Shown: in pieces, positions 31,530-43,231 of the stretch
Layout: each line of letters opens with the position of its first letter
Numbering within the stretch: position 1 is the stretch's first letter
NCBI GenBank assembly: GCA_023897205.1
Contig: JAHWDD010000016.1
Coordinates: forward strand, 310,001 to 374,000
Direction of reading: 5' to 3'
DNA from: Exophiala sp. HKRS030
Taxonomy: Eukaryota > Ascomycota > Eurotiomycetes > Chaetothyriales > Herpotrichiellaceae
Length of the DNA stretch: 64,000 nt
The notes under the pieces: model-generated
The model's database searches: none
What the model was told of the DNA's origin: nothing
What the model saw: the letters and a program-made list of their open reading frames with translations, nothing else
Translations under genes and position numbers: made by a program

Positions 31530-33223
31530 ATGGCTACGACCTCGACTAAGGATTCAAAGGGCATATCAGAGTCTATTGCTTCTGCAACGCTTCTCGAGAA
31601 CGAAGATAAGCTCCTGATCGTCATGGTTGGGCTTCCAGCTAGGGGCAAGAGCTATATCGCCAGAAAAGTCTGTCGATACCTAAACTGGCTTCAATATCCC
31701 ACCAAGGTCTTCAACGTTGGCGAGAAGCGCAGACGACTGGTTGATGAAAACGAAGACTCGGCTTTATACCAGGCTGGAGTACTGAACAACCAGTGCGAAT
31801 CGAGTTCGCACAGTGCCGCATTCTTTGATCCGACGGACGCAAATGCAAGTCAACTTCGTGAGCGTCTGGCCATGGATGTGCTTGATGAACTGCTCGAATA
31901 TCTTCGAGGAGAAGGCAAAGTTGGCATTCTCGATGCGACAAATACAACAGTCGAAAGACGACAGAGGGTTGTTGATAGGGCAATGGCAGCACAGCCAAGA
32001 ACAAAAGTTCTGTTTGTTGAGTCACAATGTTTCAATCAGGTGGTACGTGATATTATCTCAGAGATTCTTTACATATCTAACAGTTGCAGGTGCTTGCATC
32101 TAATATCAACTTGAAACTTTCTGGTCCAGACTACAAGCATGATGAACCCATCTCCGCACTACTGGATTTCAACAATCGCATATCCATGTACGAGAAGAGA
32201 TACACACCAATTGGAGAGATTGAGGAGGCAAAGGGTTATTCCTACTGTCAAGTAATCGACGTTGGACGAAAGACGATAACATACAACATTAATAACCCAC
32301 TCTCATTTCAGACCTCACACTTTCTGCAAAGCTTTCATCTTTATCCACGTCAAATCTGGTTGACTCGACATGGGGAATCTGAAGATGATGTATATGGAAG
32401 ACTCGGTGGAAGTTCAGGTCTTTCTTCAAGAGGACAGCGATACGCTGCAGCCTTGACCAAATTCATCTCCTCGCGCAGATCTGATTGGAAGGATCGAGCT
32501 TCAAGCCACGACTGGATTGATCATAGTAACTCACTCTCCACCGTATTTGAGATCTGGACATCTCAGCTGAAGAAGAGCGTTCAAACAGCCCAATACTTTG
32601 ATGGCAGTTTTCAACAAAAGCATATCCGCAGCCTTGACGAACTGAATGCTGGAGATCTGGATGGCCAGCACCGTTCCGCGATTCCGGAGCAGTTCACGGA
32701 ATGGTACAAACAGCGACGATCAGACGAATACAACATAAGGTACCCTGGCATCGGCGGTGAAGCATACCATGACCTGATGCAGCGTCTGAAGTCCATTGTG
32801 CTCGACGTGGAAGGAACCAAGAATCATGTGTTACTCATCTCTGGACTTGCTGCAATTAGGATTCTTCTCGCATATTTCCGCGGCTTGCCAAGGGGTGAAG
32901 TTCCTCACTTGGACGTCCCGCAAGGCACAGTCTACCTGGTCGAGCCCGTAAGTCATCTGTTCCTTGTTGATTCACTTTGACTGACAGAACTACAGCAACC
33001 CTATGGCGTCAATATTGTACAGTACCGCTACAACGATGATACCGACCTTTTTGATGAGATCTCAAATCCAGCCGGCAAGGTCTCAAACAATGCTAGTGCA
33101 ATCAAGGAGTTGCGGCCCAGTAGCAACGAAATTGATATAGTGGCCTCTCTCCATCAGTCACATCACCGTATGGTCGCGGGCGAGGAGAGATTCGTACGAA
33201 ATGTCTCAGCGATTGTTGCATGA
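31530..33223 (+). CDS. 6-phosphofructo-2-kinase/fructose-2,6-bisphosphatase paralog with impaired phosphatase site
   Basis: Exons 31530-32042, 32090-32947 and 32996-33223 give 532 residues. The kinase half has the Walker A motif GLPARGKS (34-41), PTKVFNVGEKRR, FFDPTDANA and ILDATNTTVERR, so it can be expected to make fructose 2,6-bisphosphate from fructose 6-phosphate and ATP. The phosphatase half has LTRHGES (phospho-acceptor H265), GGSSGLSSRGQ, WTSQLKKSVQTA, SLDELNAG (acid E355) and RYPGIGGEAYHDL. The second catalytic histidine is absent: the family's CHQAVLR reads SGLAAIR here (G423), and the Asn after RHGE is replaced. The enzyme is therefore probably kinase-biased, similar in outcome to yeast Pfk26, which lost a different histidine. 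Cytosolic; regulates glycolysis versus gluconeogenesis. Confidence 0.88.
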
Positions 33224-33555
33224 TCTGGCATTCTTTTCATACTCCACCAGGCTGCGAAGTCCTTCATTATAACGACATAGAGATGGTGGTAAAACATAAT
33301 CGTGCTGAGAATAATGTCTTTGGCTTAACCATAACCTATCATAATTTAATCCTGGGTATATAGAAAATAATTCAGTGTCTCAATTCTTTTAAGTGCCCTG
33401 TCTGCATAATCTTCCTCGGATCAACTCTGGGTTACCGAGATCATGTACGCCTTCCTGGCCAACGTTTTCCGGCGCCCTGAAAGCAAGTGGTTTGACATGC
33501 GTTGGCTTTCTACTATCTTAGCCTAAGCGAATCTGCTGCCAGGATTTGACCAGTT
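33224..33555. other. Convergent intergenic region
   Basis: It lies between the 3' ends of the PFKFB-type gene and the HET gene. AT-rich, no coding signal. Confidence 0.5.
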
Positions 33556-35583
33556 TCACATTGTTACGCAGATAATCCCAGTCCTCGGGGTTGGACGGTC
33601 ATGAAACGTAAACATCATGCTTGTTCCGTCTGGCTTGGTGACTGTGGTGGCAGATTCATCAATCCAGCCGAAACCGACTCGTTCCATTCCAGCCTCGGAT
33701 TCTTCAACGACTAAGAGAGCAGGACCGAACCTTGTGATATATTGTTGAGAGCCTTCAAAATAACGGCCAATATGGATGCCAATGAACGACGATTGCGTAG
33801 ATAACATGGCATTTGTCGTGGGGCTGAACTCCCAGTGTATATAGCCTCCATCTTCCAGCTCCATTCTCGTCATATACCTTCCTTTTGTGGAGTCGTATTC
33901 GAGCAATTTGATCTTGGATGTCCAAGCCGAGAGGTGAATGAAATTCGACAGTGCTAGACTCCTATCCAGTTCAATATAACGAAGTTGAAACATGTCATAT
34001 GTGACGATTACATTGCTGTGTTCAAAGCTGATATCGACGTTGGGGTCGGTCAAAAGTTCTTGCAGGTCGTACAGGTCCCAGTCCACTGGGGCCGACCATC
34101 CTGTCCAGGACCAACTAGGGAAACCAAATCTCCTGGAGCTTGGAGTAGTTGGTTGCCAACAAAGCCCCATGAACATGCCTGTTTTAGGATTCCAGGAAAA
34201 TGTGTCATAGGCCTTGTAAACGGAGAGTGAATCATATTTGGGACGTGGCAAGATGGGCACCCCGAGGTAGTGGCGAACGTTGAAGGCAGAGTTGTCGAAT
34301 GCTCTTAAGACACCTAGAATGCCGCTGAGAATATCGGAAGGGTTTGTGAGAGACCTCTGCGAGTATTCTGCGATACGTTTTGTGACATCCCAAGGGTTGT
34401 GTCCAACTCCCGAAGGAAATACTCTGATTGTGTCAACTTTGTGAGATGCCTCCTTGAAGCGTCGCCGAGACTTAAAGCGCATATCTTCGAGCCGGAGACC
34501 AGAGTCCTCACAGCAGTCCATGGTACCGCATTTATAATACACCTGTTCGTCCGTAAAGACGAGCCGTCGTCTGGATAATATTCCCTCTTGGTATGTCCAT
34601 GCTCTAGTGATCCAAGCACTCTTTTCGATCAAGGTTTCTGGGTTATGCAGCGACGAGGTGAAAATGTAGTCTCCGACTTGGGAACGCGCATGCACAGCTC
34701 GCCGCCTCTTACCCACACCAGGGAGACCGTACATTGCATCTTCTCCCGCTGCTGCGATAAGAGTAAGCGTAGAGTTTTGGTAGATGGAGTCCATCGCAAG
34801 TAGCTGCGCAGCGAGCCCAGCTTTGTCGTTCCGATCGATACAAAACTGGTCAATCCAAAGGTACCGAAAGCCTAGCTTCTTTGTGACAACGACTGAGTCT
34901 TCGATTGTGGCAGGCAAGTCTTTTGGTAGTGACCCAGAATATTCGACCGGTTTCGCATTGGCTCCCCAAACGTAACTCAGGGCCACGTACGGATGGTCCG
35001 CTGAAGGAACTAGGTTCCTAGTTTCGCAGTCAATTAGTTTCATTGAACGTACGGGAGATGTCGTATTGATAGAACAGTTTTCATTGTGCTTCTCACGGCA
35101 GAGACTCAGCCAATCCTTGATACTTTCGAAATCGATGGAATCCGGGCTGATTAAATGCATCAATGTAGTGCCTAGACGCTGAGCAACCAGATATTTGCTA
35201 GATGCACCCAATGATATTACGGTAGGAAAGGGTAAGTCCAAACCCATACGATCGGACTGGATCCTTGAGGATGGCGGGAGTCGAAATGACCAGAGATTAT
35301 GACTGTCGTCGAGGGTCTGGCGTTTTTCAGGCTCTAGGGTTGTGAATAGCAAAGTACACAGCTTGCAGGAGCCAACCGCCCATAGCCAAATTGGACCCAT
35401 GGCCTTGACACGTTTGCCTGTGAATGTTCTAGGCTTCTTCGATAAAATTGTGTCGAGGTCGATTGTAGAGCATTTGTTGCAGAGTTGATTCCGTGACGAT
35501 GGATCGTCCCTGCGCGGGCGTTTGGAAGATGGCAAACTGTCGGGATCCGCAGGTCGTTCACGACTAGCCTTACCTCGAGGCAT
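33556..35583 (-). CDS. HET-domain protein, complete
   Basis: A single 675-residue frame from ATG 35583. A basic N-terminus (KRPRRDD) is followed by the cysteine pairs common before HET domains (CNKCSTIDLDTIL, SCKLCTLLF). The HET domain runs from about 199 to 344: YVALSYVWGA, LGFRYLWIDQFCIDRND, MDSIYQNSTLTLIAAAG and WITRAWTYQEGILSRRRLVF. The C-terminal part (FPSWSWTGWSAPVDWD) is also typical. HET-domain proteins execute or trigger cell death during vegetative incompatibility; the partner gene is not visible next to it. Unlike the fragment near the left end it has no frame defects. Likely cytoplasmic. Confidence 0.93.
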   Translation of the reverse strand: MPRGKASRERPADPDSLPSSKRPRRDDPSSRNQLCNKCSTIDLDTILSKKPRTFTGKRVKAMGPIWLWAVGSCKLCTLLFTTLEPEKRQTLDDSHNLWSFRLPPSSRIQSDRMGLDLPFPTVISLGASSKYLVAQRLGTTLMHLISPDSIDFESIKDWLSLCREKHNENCSINTTSPVRSMKLIDCETRNLVPSADHPYVALSYVWGANAKPVEYSGSLPKDLPATIEDSVVVTKKLGFRYLWIDQFCIDRNDKAGLAAQLLAMDSIYQNSTLTLIAAAGEDAMYGLPGVGKRRRAVHARSQVGDYIFTSSLHNPETLIEKSAWITRAWTYQEGILSRRRLVFTDEQVYYKCGTMDCCEDSGLRLEDMRFKSRRRFKEASHKVDTIRVFPSGVGHNPWDVTKRIAEYSQRSLTNPSDILSGILGVLRAFDNSAFNVRHYLGVPILPRPKYDSLSVYKAYDTFSWNPKTGMFMGLCWQPTTPSSRRFGFPSWSWTGWSAPVDWDLYDLQELLTDPNVDISFEHSNVIVTYDMFQLRYIELDRSLALSNFIHLSAWTSKIKLLEYDSTKGRYMTRMELEDGGYIHWEFSPTTNAMLSTQSSFIGIHIGRYFEGSQQYITRFGPALLVVEESEAGMERVGFGWIDESATTVTKPDGTSMMFTFHDRPTPRTGIICVTM

Positions 35584-36517
35584 CGTAAGGGAATCTTTCG
35601 TGTTTCCCCTGGGCTGGATACTGGCTGTGAGTAGTGCAGGGAGTATAATGAGAAAGGAACTTCAGAATTGTATCATAATGATTGAGAAGAGAGCACATCA
35701 AGACGCGTTGAAGAAAGCGTTGACGCGGAGATTACAATCGAGGTGGCGCAGGTGGCTGTGCTCGCAGGGCTTCCTTCAGACAGTGCCGAAATGAGACGGT
35801 CAAGGAGTGAGCATTGTCCGCTGGGTATGTATTGCGATAAACAGCTATGGTTGTTGCTGAAGGATGAGCTAATCCATACCAGACAGATTCGTAGACATTG
35901 AGAGCAGGGAGTGAGGGAGTATTGAAGACAACGAAAGCTGTCAAGCAAACCTTTAGACTGGCATTACTCTCTCTTGACAAAGGGGTCAATTAAGTATGTC
36001 GATAAGAAGTGGGCTTGCAGGACAAAGCCTGTCGCAGATGGAAACAGTCGTCCTTGGCCATCTTTTCAGACTTTTACGGAACAAGACGAAATATCGTGGG
36101 AGCCTCGTCGTTCACAATCAGGTGCACAGCCATCGACGAGGCGTTCTCAGCCACTTGTTGATATACGGGGAATGGATTTCATTGGTGGCCTTGCCAAAAT
36201 GATGCCATCCCTCCAGGCTCCCGTGCCATTCATTGCCCCACCTTGGCTGTCCATCACTTCCTCCATCACCACCCCACCTTCTTGTTAAACATTTCGCACA
36301 ACTGTGCTCAACACTGTCAGCCTTGACAAGTGTCTCCTCAAGATCCTACGCTTCTTCTCATATTCTACCGTTATGCCTGTTTTCACAATCTACTCTCATC
36401 TAGCAGCTCACAACGAATTGTCAGCATACATATTTGGATTTTCCGAGCTCGCGATGAGTTTCTTGCCTTAGGCTGATTACCCATTTGGCCTATTCTTAGG
36501 GTCATCTATGTTGCAGA
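35584..36517. promoter_or_regulatory. Divergent promoter region between the HET and Clr5 genes
   Basis: The two genes point away from each other across 0.9 kb. Frames at 35974-36288 are open but show no motif. Confidence 0.4.
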
Positions 36518-39439
36518 ATGGAGGACGTTATTTATATCGGCGAGACCTCGCGAGGGTGGCCGACGCTACCGACGGCCGGTTATGCGCAAGTGGGCTCTAT
36601 GAATACAAAGCCTTCACCAACAGCCAATCAAAGCCTTCAGCCACCGTCATCATGGGATTGGCAAAGAATTCGTCCGTTGGTAATCGATCTCTATCTACAT
36701 CAGAATTTGTCGTTGCGAGAGGTGCGCTCAAGTCTAATGAAAAACTTCGGCTTTGAGGCTAGGTAAACAAGGCCTTAACTTGCATATCTGAGAATCAACG
36801 ACTGACTGGCCTAGCGAGGACATGTATGATTACCATTTGAAGCGTTGGGGCTTGAGTAAAGATAGCCAGCGAGGCCAAAATCATGGTCATTATACTTTGA
36901 CCACGATATCGAATCTCAATTCTACCAGACCCTACAGATTGCCCCGATCTCAGAACCCCCAAAATCAGATCAAAGTCCACCAATTCTTCAGCCATACACT
37001 GTTCCATTGAAATACGATTCGCACCACTCTCCCGACATGGTCGACGACTTTACGCTCGCCCCGGACAAACACGATCAAGTATCGACCTTCAGACTGGTCG
37101 TCATGTCTCCAGATGAAACGGAACTACTGTTCAGCACTACCAAGAACTATCTCGCTTGGTATTTAGACTCTTTGAGCAGCTCGGGCCAGAGTCTTGACAC
37201 AACCTCAATCATGGGTCTTCAGTTGGGTAATTTGGAAGTGGAATCAACAAAAATGTCGTGGCCTGGAGAGCCGCTGTCGCTGATTGAGCGGGGCGGTAGG
37301 GGTTTATCAAATGGAGATACAATCTCTTCATTTTCCAGAATAGAAAAGGCCTGCCAACTGACGAGACGTTTCCTGCTCCGACAATATCCAACGACTCTGA
37401 CGCACGTTGCACAGCTCCTCGAATTTGGCTTCTGGAATACTGTTCCTGAACTCAAGAAGATGGTCTTCAACTTCATCTCTTCAATGGCGAAGACTCTTCT
37501 AGGCTCGCATCATCCTCTCGCAGCCGTCCTGAGCAGCCTTTTATCCGGCAGAATACATGCTGATGTCTCCAAAAGGCTAAGAACATTCATAATTGATACT
37601 CTTCGCCAATCAAGATTCAAAATCATACACCTTTTTGCCTCAATTGCTTTGAATCAAGTGGGAATCATGAGTCAGGATGGTGTCCTTGACGAGTCTCACC
37701 TTCAGTCTATCATTCAACGACATTCTTTGCTCTCACTAGTGAAGAACTACACCAAAATCATGCAAGAAGATGTCCCAAAATCTCTCAGGCCTGCTACCTC
37801 CCTAAGCATGCACAGTGATAAAATTTCGAGTTATCATCAGACGCCCAGTATACAACACGCCGGTGTACATGGACTCGATGAGAATATCGAATGTGCTTTT
37901 GTCCCTGCAGGGTCAAAAATTCCGGAAACGTCTCAAAGTAAGAATGTTGATATGAAAGTAGTCCAGTTACTGAGAACATATGTGATTTTATGGAGTGGGA
38001 GTAATAAGGTGAGTCGCAAAATGTTCGCGAAGGCCAAGAAAGTCAAGTCCACCATAACTTCTCCATCATCAATCATTCAGTCCAAGAACTCACTCTCTTC
38101 AATTCAAGACAACAGCGAACTGAACGAAATAAATGATCTTACTCAAACGCCACAAACTTCTGTTTCGACATCTCAGATAAGTCCTGGTAACATCTCGGAT
38201 GGAGAAATGTCTTTCATTGATACAAACAACGATTCAAACATCGACAGCGCTTTATTCGAGAATGACACGGCCTTTTTGCATGACCTGGCGCGAAGAATAC
38301 TCCTTCGTTGTTTAGAAGCTGATTGCACTCCTGGCATACATACACGAGCAGGCAGGCAAGCCAATCAGTCAAAGTCGTCTCCTTCTGATCTTCCCACGCC
38401 GTCGTCTTTCACTTCGGTAACTCAGCATAAGAAACGACATTTGACACAGGATGATGAAGCGGATGACTTTGATGACAAAGAGCACAACCGAAATCCCTGC
38501 AGCAAACGTGCTCGCACAGATGAATCTACACCACTCAAACTCTTTGCGTGTCCGTTCTGGAAACATGATCCTGAACGCTACTCGGCAAGCAACTTAGTAG
38601 AACGAGAAAAATGTTATCGTGGCTGCTCAAGCATATATCTGAAGGATATTTCACGATTAAAGCAACACCTATGGCGTGTTCATCGAAAGCCGGATTACTT
38701 TTGCTGTATATGTTTCGATTCATTCAAGTCTCAAACCCTACTTTTCAACCACATGAAACAAAAAGGCTGTAACGAGAGAGAAGATCCGTTCCAAGAGAGG
38801 ATTTCCGAGGAACAGTACGTCAGAATCAAGCGACGAAACAAGAATGGCGATCCAATTGGTCAGTGGTATGAGATTTTTCGGATATTGTTCCCTGGGGGAC
38901 ACGAACCATGCTCTCCGTACGCAGACGGAAACAGCTCAGTGGATCATTTTGCAGCATTATTTCGGTGGTTTGGACCAGAGATATTCTTGAATATGGTACG
39001 TGATCGCAGAGATCAAGGAGGACCACCATTGGAAATGTCAACTCGACTCATTGCTCTGGAAGCATTCGAAAGAGCTCTCCCAGGTTTCTTGGAGCATCAG
39101 CGACATCCTTTCGGAGCATCAATGGATGATGAGGGACCAAGATCAGTAGAGTCGGATGCACCTGAGCCTCCAACAGGTACTACTAATCCACCTCCACCGT
39201 TCTCTAGGAACGCGCAAAGTGCTGTCAACCGGGGGTTTCGCACCTCCGACGCTACGACTCCGATAGATTCCAACACGGTCTTGGCTTGGGATGAAGTCCA
39301 GTATCCGGAATACAGAGATACAAGTTTCGACATGGCAGAGCACTTTCAAGAGCAGATGCTTGGCTGGGCAGAGCCAATTGATCCAACGGAGGCATATCAT
39401 TCTTTCGACATATTTGCTTTTGACGCAAAGCCGAAGTGA
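36518..39439 (+). CDS. Clr5-domain and C2H2-type zinc-finger protein
   Basis: Exons 36518-36762, 36815-36855 and 36954-39439 give 923 residues; the second intron's acceptor is my best fit (GATCTCAG) and a nearby CAG is also possible. Residues about 46-97 form a Clr5 domain (WDWQRIRPLVIDLYLHQNLS, LMKNFGFEAS, YDYHLKRWGL), a fungal N-terminal module also found on ankyrin and TPR proteins. A long central region is low in motifs. Near 624-690 there is a Cys/His region typical of large fungal proteins: FACPFWKHDPERY, then LKQHLWRVHR and FCCICFDSFKSQTLLFNHMK. After it comes ISEEQYVRIKRRNK, and the C-terminus is Pro/Ser-rich. Probably nuclear, possibly a regulator. It is divergently oriented from the HET gene. 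Confidence 0.8.
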
Positions 39440-40212
39440 GCATGATTGCTACAGTACATTTTCATTGCTTGTTGCCAATAGCCTGGTTCTCGGACCGATG
39501 TGCAAGAATGGCAAGAAAATTGGAGTCAGTTAGTTTGAGTTAAGAGTGAATGACCTCTCTTACGATTGTGCTCCCACTCCGCTTGTACCATCATTATTTT
39601 CCGGATAGATGTATCACTGACTCGAATCAAGCTTCATGGCATTCAAACAATACCGTCGGTAATATAATGGGGAAAAACGTGCGTTTGACTTCTCCCAATG
39701 TCAACTTCCAGACTAGTCGGCGCCAACCCCGTACACGATCCCGTGAGCTTCTAGAACTTTTCAATATCCGATCCTCCACCTCCAAATCACTGATTGGCGC
39801 ATCTGATGAAAGCTTATTTGCATGCCTCCGCGCCCAGATCTGGAGATTCGAGGGGTGGCGAGGGGAACACCACACAGCGCCTAATCTTTCCCAAAAGGGA
39901 AATATATCAGTGCTTCGCATTGCCCAAACCGTCGACCCTTTTTTTCTCCTTTGCCATTCCAGTTTTAGCCCGCGTTTCCGAATCCTGAGGTCACTCTTAC
40001 CGCGACCGGGAAACCCGCTAGCATGTGGACTCCACGGTTTGGATATATCAAGCTGGGCATTAGAGGAAATAAAGATAATGGAGTTTCGCCTGGCAGGTTT
40101 CGACAAGTTTATTACCCTGTATTACTCTCCCCCTTCTCTAACGTTCTGTTTGTCACCATTCTCACTATCGTCGTCGTCGTTGTTTGCACCTTCTTTATAA
40201 CATATACCCATC
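39440..40212. promoter_or_regulatory. Upstream region of the transketolase-like gene
   Basis: Right before the ATG lies a CT-rich tract (CTCCCCCTTCTCTAACG, TCACTATCGTCGTCGTCG), common in strongly expressed fungal genes. Both strands are open between about 39627 and 40106, but neither product looks like a protein. Confidence 0.45.
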
Positions 40213-42727
40213 ATGGCCCCTTCACTAGAAGCGTACGAAAATGTCGTCGCCAATCTGCCCGTCAATATGTCATCGAAACTCAACGGCCATAAATCCGACG
40301 AGAGCAGCTTGGCACTAGAAGAATTCGAAAAGCACGACAAAGTCCTACGAGTCTTCCGATGTCTGATTGCCGATTTGTGCGAACAGTTCAAGGGTGGCCA
40401 CCCGGGCGGCGCCATGAGTATGGCTGCCATTGGCGTGGCTTTGTGGAAATATGTCATGAAGTATTCACCTACGGAGCCCACGTATTTCAATAGAGATAGA
40501 TTTGTTTTGTCAAATGGTAAGTCGAGTTGATGGGATCCGGTTGTTCAGTGTTTGTGGTGGTAGTTTGTGCTGACCAGTCAATTTCTAGGACATACATGCT
40601 TGTTTCAGTATACTTTTATGCATTTGGTCGGCTACAAGTCTATGACTTTGGATCAGCTGAAATCATACCATTCGAAAAGGACGGATTCTCTTTGTCCTGG
40701 TCATCCGGAAATTGAGCATGAGGGTGTTGAGGTGAGCAGCAATCCCATAGTGACGTGTATTTGCCGAAGCTAAGGATGTCGAAAAGGTGACTACCGGTCC
40801 TCTTGGACAGGGTGTGGCAAATGCCGTCGGTCTCGCAATGGCGACGAAGAACTTGGCTGCCACTTATAACCGACCCGGTCATGACTTGGTCAACAACATG
40901 ACTTGGTGCATGATCGGCGATGCTTGCTTGCAGGAAGGCGTTGCTCTTGAAGCTATCCAACTTGCTGGACATTGGCGATTGAACAACCTTGCGATTATTT
41001 ATGATAACAACCAGGTACGCATCTGTGAATTCCTGCTTCGTGATCTACCAGACTAATACTGGACCTAGATTACATGTGACGGATCGGTAGACGTTGTCTG
41101 CTCAGAAGACATCAATGCCAAAATGCGAGCCTGTGGCTGGAACGTGATCGATGTATTCGACGGTAGCGAAGACATCGTCGGAGTTACTCGAGCACTAATC
41201 ACCGCCCGAGCGAGTCAAGACAAGCCCACATTTGTCAACGTCCGCACAATTATCGGCGTTGGTACCGCCGTTGCTGGCAACGCAAAAGCTCATGGAGCCG
41301 CTTTTGGTCCAGAGGAGGTCAAGAATCTTAAGAAGAAATTCGGCCTCGATCCAGAAGAACACTTCCACCTTCCTGCAGAAATCAAGGACTTCTTCAAGGA
41401 AGTTCAGGTCCGTGGAAAATCGTACCAGAAAGAGTGGAATGAAAAGGTTGAGGCTTACGTGACCGAGTTCCCGGAACTGGGACAGGAATTCAAATTGAGG
41501 GTTGAGGGTAAATCACCAAAGAACTGGAGAGAATTGATTCCGGCGAAGAAAGATTTTCCTACTTCGCCGACTGCATCGAGAAAGTCTGCTGGCTTGGTGT
41601 GCAATCCCCTGGCTGCGGGTTTGAATCATTTCATGGTCGGTACCGCCGATTTGTCGCCGTCCGTCAATATGTCGTGGAAGGGACAAGTTGATTTCCAAAA
41701 TGTGAGTCATGATTGCCTCTCAGTGTTATGGTTCCTTTTTACTAACACCTCATTCTAGCCTGATCTCAAGACAGCTTGTGGTCTTACTGGAAACTACGCT
41801 GGACGGTATATCCACTACGGTATTCGAGAACATGCAATGACATCTATCGCCAATGGACTGGCAGCGTTCAACAAAGGAACGTTCCTTCCTGTCACCTCAA
41901 CCTTCTTCATGTTCTACATCTACGCCGCCGCTGGTGTGCGTATGGGTGCTCTTCAGGGACTTCAGCAAATCCACGTCGCTACACACGATTCGATCGGAAC
42001 AGGTACGTTCGAACAACCAAACCCTCTATACGTTCAATTATTCTGACAAATCCACACAGGCGAAGACGGACCCACTCATCAACCTATCGCCCTTCCCGCT
42101 CTGTACCGCGCCATGCCTAACCTCTTGTACATCCGACCATGCGACTCGGAAGAAGTTGCCGGCGCATTCATCTCCGCGCTCGAAGCAACCAGCACACCAT
42201 CGATAATCTCCCTCTCACGACAGAACCTCACGCAATTCCCCGAATACTCCTCCCGCGACGGTGTCCAGCGCGGCGCCTACGTCTTCATAGAAGAAGCCGA
42301 TGCCGCCGTGACACTGATCGGTGTGGGATCGGAAATGGCATTCGCTGTCCAAGCGCGCGAAGCCCTGGCCAAACGAAACATCAAGGCCCGCATCGTCAGC
42401 TTCCCTTGCCAGCGGCTCTTCCACATCCAAGAAGCCGCCTACCGCGAGTCTGTCATGCAGTATTCGCGCAACATCCCAACCGTGGTTGTTGAGGCGTATG
42501 CGGTGACAGGGTGGGAGAGGTATGCGGATGCGGGTTATAGTATGGGTTCGTTCGGCAAGTCTTTGCCGGGCGCTGATGCGTATAAGTTCTTTGGGTTTGA
42601 GGGTGAGGCCATTGCAGAGAAGGTGCAAGGGCTGCTGAAGAGGGTGGAGACGGATGGGCTGCATTCCCTGAGAGGAAACTTCCAGGACTTGAATGGGTCC
42701 TTGAATATTGGATTCCCGCAGCACTAA
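40213..42727 (+). CDS. Transketolase family enzyme, dihydroxyacetone-synthase-like
   Basis: Six exons (40213-40516, 40589-40731, 40787-41014, 41069-41701, 41759-42002, 42060-42727) give 739 residues. Transketolase signatures are in order: KGGHPGGAMSMAAIGVALW, VTTGPLGQGVANAVGLAMA, the thiamine-diphosphate motif MIGDACLQEG with IIYDNNQITCDGSVD, then AHGAAFG, the catalytic-glutamate loop YGIREHAM, and HDSIGTGEDGPTHQP. The motif reads GDA instead of GDG, and the spacing resembles dihydroxyacetone synthase and its paralogs, which move a glycolaldehyde unit from xylulose 5-phosphate to formaldehyde or an aldose phosphate. The C-terminus (GFPQH) has no peroxisomal PTS1 signal, unlike methylotrophic-yeast DAS, so a cytosolic role is likely. 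It could be an ordinary transketolase paralog. Confidence 0.88.
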
Positions 42728-43109
42728 CTCATTAATACTTAGATGTGTGAGTTGAGGAAGCATATGCATCGACACTGGAGTTGGGTGCCTGGATGGGAGG
42801 GCTTAGAATTTTGGCCTTTGATAAAGGGCAATGGTATATAGTTCCATAATTAAATTCACGAGACGAAGTAGATCATGTTTGGAATTTTCAGACAAGACTT
42901 AGCATTCACAATTTACACTTCTCTGCGCGTGGTAAGACCTCTTCACGGTAAGAGTCTCTCATTTTTCGAAAAACCAGGTCCTGCCCGACTCGCTTTGCCC
43001 CATACTCAACAAAATTAACGTATATTTACTGGTGCCAACTTTCAGCTATCCACTATTGCTTTTCGAACCCAGGTTCATTCAAGTTTACCATTTTATACCG
43101 TTGATGCCA

Positions 43110-43134
43110 TAACCCTAACCCTAACCCTAACCCT
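43110..43134. repeat. Interstitial telomeric repeat (four CCCTAA units)
   Basis: Four consecutive TAACCC units in perfect register. TTAGGG/CCCTAA is the telomere repeat of most filamentous fungi. Its place between two conserved genes shows it is internal, not a chromosome end. Confidence 0.9.
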
Positions 43135-43147
43135 CTAGCTAGGCCGG

Positions 43148-43187
43148 GACAAGGAGGAGAGAGGAGAAGAGGAGAAGAGGAGGGTTC
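43148..43187. repeat. GA-rich purine tract
   Basis: About 40 bases of nearly pure A/G (GGAGGAGAGAGGAGAAGAGG and similar) right after the telomere-like repeat. Low-complexity; it may adopt unusual DNA structure. Confidence 0.8.
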
Positions 43188-43231
43188 ATGAAATACCTCT
43201 GCCTGCCGCCTTGTAAGCATTTCCACACCTC

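Larger units (their letters stand above)
42728..43231. other. Convergent intergenic region with repeats
   Basis: It lies between the 3' ends of the transketolase and histidinol-dehydrogenase genes and holds the telomere-like repeat and the purine tract listed separately. Confidence 0.6.

Noticed and set aside
31530..33223. Plain phosphoglycerate mutase
   Set aside because: The RHG motif alone would allow it, but the N-terminal kinase domain with GLPARGKS and PTKVFNVGE fixes the family as PFKFB.
39550..40200. 216-codon plus-strand frame upstream of the transketolase, with an antisense frame of 159 codons
   Set aside because: Composition is unlike a protein, no motif is present, and both strands are open over the same bases. 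It is more likely promoter and leader sequence.
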